Shown: piece by piece, positions 6,548 to 7,537 of the stretch
Position numbering within the stretch: position 1 is the first letter of the stretch
Layout: every line of letters starts with the position of its first letter
Assembly: GCA_026991005.1 (NCBI GenBank)
Contig: JALXCH010000556.1
Coordinates: 1 to 7,537, forward strand
Origin: Calditrichia bacterium
Lineage (GTDB): Bacteria > Calditrichota > Calditrichia > RBG-13-44-9
Length of the DNA stretch: 7,537 nucleotides
Reading direction: 5' to 3'
The notes under the pieces: model-generated
The model's input: only the letters and a program-made list of their open reading frames with translations
Told to the model about the DNA's origin: nothing
Databases searched by the model: none
Translations under genes and position numbers: made by a program

Positions 6548-6841
6548 AATCCCTTTACAACATCGTATTCTAAATGTGTTCTGATAATTTGATGCACAGG
6601 GAGAGACATCCCATTCATTTCCTCTTTTTGTGGGTTACTCGCAGAAGCAATAAAATTATCCTTTTCAATAAAATTATTTCATTGTTCAATAGTCATGTAC
6701 CGTTTTTACGGGGGATGATTTGCATTTTAATAAGATTGTGTAGTTCATTCGGAGTTTTTAATGTAGAGGCAAACCTCATTTCAAGGAGTTGAACATTCCG
6801 AAGTTTTTTGTAACCAAAGCAATTTCTCAATATGATTTCTG
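6548..6841. other. Non-coding spacer downstream of the dnaA-like gene
   Basis: AT-rich sequence with no credible gene. An open frame at 6574-6792 has no ribosome site and a compositionally random product. Visible items: a direct repeat CAATAAAATTAT at 6648-6659 and 6666-6677 (18-bp period), and a small hairpin CCGT-TTTT-ACGG at 6700-6711. No clear terminator follows the dnaA-like stop. Confidence 0.5.
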
Positions 6842-6948
6842 TCGTCCCTACGGGACTTTCAAGAATTAGGTGGGTTTCTCTTTTCCCATGACTGAAGGTC
6901 ATGGGCTAAGCTCTGACGGCCACTCCGTGGCCTCGTACTCTGCCAGAG
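6842..6948. repeat. Composite hairpin cassette, copy 1
   Basis: Three stem-loops in a row. A: GTCCC-TAC-GGGAC (6844-6856). B: arms CCCATGAC (6885-6892) and GTCATGGG (6898-6905) around TGAAG, perfect 8 bp. C: inner arms GGCCAC (6918-6923) and GTGGCC (6927-6932), enclosed by outer arms CTCTG (6911-6915) and CAGAG (6944-6948). The stretch 6880-6946 recurs at 7191-7257 with 65 of 67 bases identical. The layout resembles REP/BIME-type dispersed palindromic elements; no RAYT transposase is present in the window. An AT-rich spacer (6949-7115) separates the two copies. Confidence 0.85.
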
Positions 6949-7115
6949 GAAAGTCTTTTTAATCCAGAGATTCAATTCTGATTACCCGGTTTTTGGTTAA
7001 TAAAAATTCTTTAGATGTATTGACGTAAAACCCAATTTTTCATTTATCATTTTTTCAATGTCCTCTGCGTATTCTGTGGTTACAAAATTCAATTAAAAAT
7101 TCATAATCGGTTCAA

Positions 7116-7257
7116 TCGTCCCTTTTGGACTTTAACGGATTGAGTGGGTTTCCCTTTTCCCATGGCTGAAGGCCATGTGCTAACATCTTTCTTTTCCCAT
7201 GACTGAAGGTCATGGGCTAAGCTCTGGCGGCCACTCCGAGGCCTCGTACTCTGCCAG
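7116..7257. repeat. Composite hairpin cassette, copy 2, with duplicated B hairpin
   Basis: Same order as copy 1 but with two B units. A: GTCC (7118-7121) with GGAC (7127-7130), loop changed to CTTTT. B1: CATGGC (7161-7166) with GCCATG (7172-7177) around TGAAG, where A-T of the other B copies is replaced by G-C, so pairing is kept. B2: CCCATGAC (7196-7203) with GTCATGGG (7209-7216), identical to copy 1. C: GGCC (7229-7232) with GGCC (7240-7243) and outer arms CTGGC (7224-7228) with GCCAG (7253-7257). The inner C stem has lost a pair through T to A at 7239, while the outer stem gained one through A to G at 7227. Confidence 0.85.
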
Positions 7258-7334
7258 CCGATAGCTTTTAAATCCTAAAAGTCTATTCCAACCACATGGA
7301 GTATCCGGTTAAAAAATATCTTTTCTAATTATTG

Positions 7335-7537
7335 AAACAAATTCCAATTAACAAATCCCAAATCACAAACAAAATTCCAAATAACAAATTCCAAATCACA
7401 AACCCCAAATCCCAATTAACAAAAAACAAATTCCAAATAACAAAAATAAATTCCAAATATCAAATCACTAATTCCAAAAAATAAACACCAAAACCCAAAT
7501 CAAAAAATACAAATAACAAATAACAAATAACAAATCC
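7335..7537. repeat. G-free AC-rich near-repeat tract running off the right edge
   Basis: No G occurs on the plus strand from 7335 to the window end (203 bases). It is made of irregular variants of AAATTCCAAAT, AACAAAT, AAATCACAAA and AAATCCCAA, of unequal spacing, and closes with exact 7-bp tandem units CAAATAA at 7510, 7517 and 7524, then CAAATCC. It has no coding potential. I recall similar AC-rich tracts from spacers of other bacteria, so this is probably a slippage-expanded or dispersed satellite rather than a gene-specific element. Confidence 0.85.

Noticed and set aside
6574..6792. A 72-residue open frame downstream of the dnaA-like gene.
   Set aside because: No Shine-Dalgarno site, random-looking composition, no recognisable motif, and it sits in AT-rich spacer with repeats.
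6842..7257. The repeated hairpin cassettes as a CRISPR array.
   Set aside because: Only two copies, unequal internal structure, a spacer of over 160 bp, and no cas genes.

Overview
The window looks like a chromosomal piece from a bacterium of the FCB side of the tree. A member of Calditrichota or a relative is my best guess, with low confidence. The evidence is the style of the DnaA-like domain I (VPSQFFYEW), the small zinc-type L28, and the repeat-rich spacers with multi-hairpin cassettes and AC-rich satellite-like sequence. Several genes have clear Shine-Dalgarno sites. No transposase, CRISPR array, tRNA or rRNA is visible.

Layout. On the minus strand, 1-1604 holds a xylose-isomerase-like TIM-barrel gene followed by the 5' two thirds of thiI (tRNA 4-thiouridine synthase), which runs off the left edge. 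A 309-bp divergent spacer (1605-1913) separates them from yifB/comM on the plus strand. This spacer contains exactly 200 consecutive plus-strand bases without a G, including twelve 9-bp tandem units. After yifB come a hairpin terminator, a small very acidic orphan protein on the minus strand, a DUF2809-type membrane protein on the plus strand, a bidirectional terminator, and rpmB (L28) on the minus strand.

A strong sigma-70-like promoter at 4965-4992 then drives a 481-residue DnaA homologue (5102-6547). Its domain I and Walker motifs look normal. The arginine finger, the sensor II arginine and the DnaA-box-reading residues of domain IV are all replaced. This is the most interesting item: either a second, regulatory DnaA-like protein or a very unusual initiator.

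The last 990 bp (6548-7537) appear non-coding. They carry two copies of a composite hairpin cassette, 65/67 identical in the core, with a compensatory base change in one stem. They end in a second G-free tract (203 bases to the window edge) made of AC-rich near-repeats.

The genes do not form one pathway. They are mostly housekeeping (tRNA thiolation, DNA-processing helicase, ribosomal protein) interleaved with unassigned genes, with unusual repeat architecture in the spacers.
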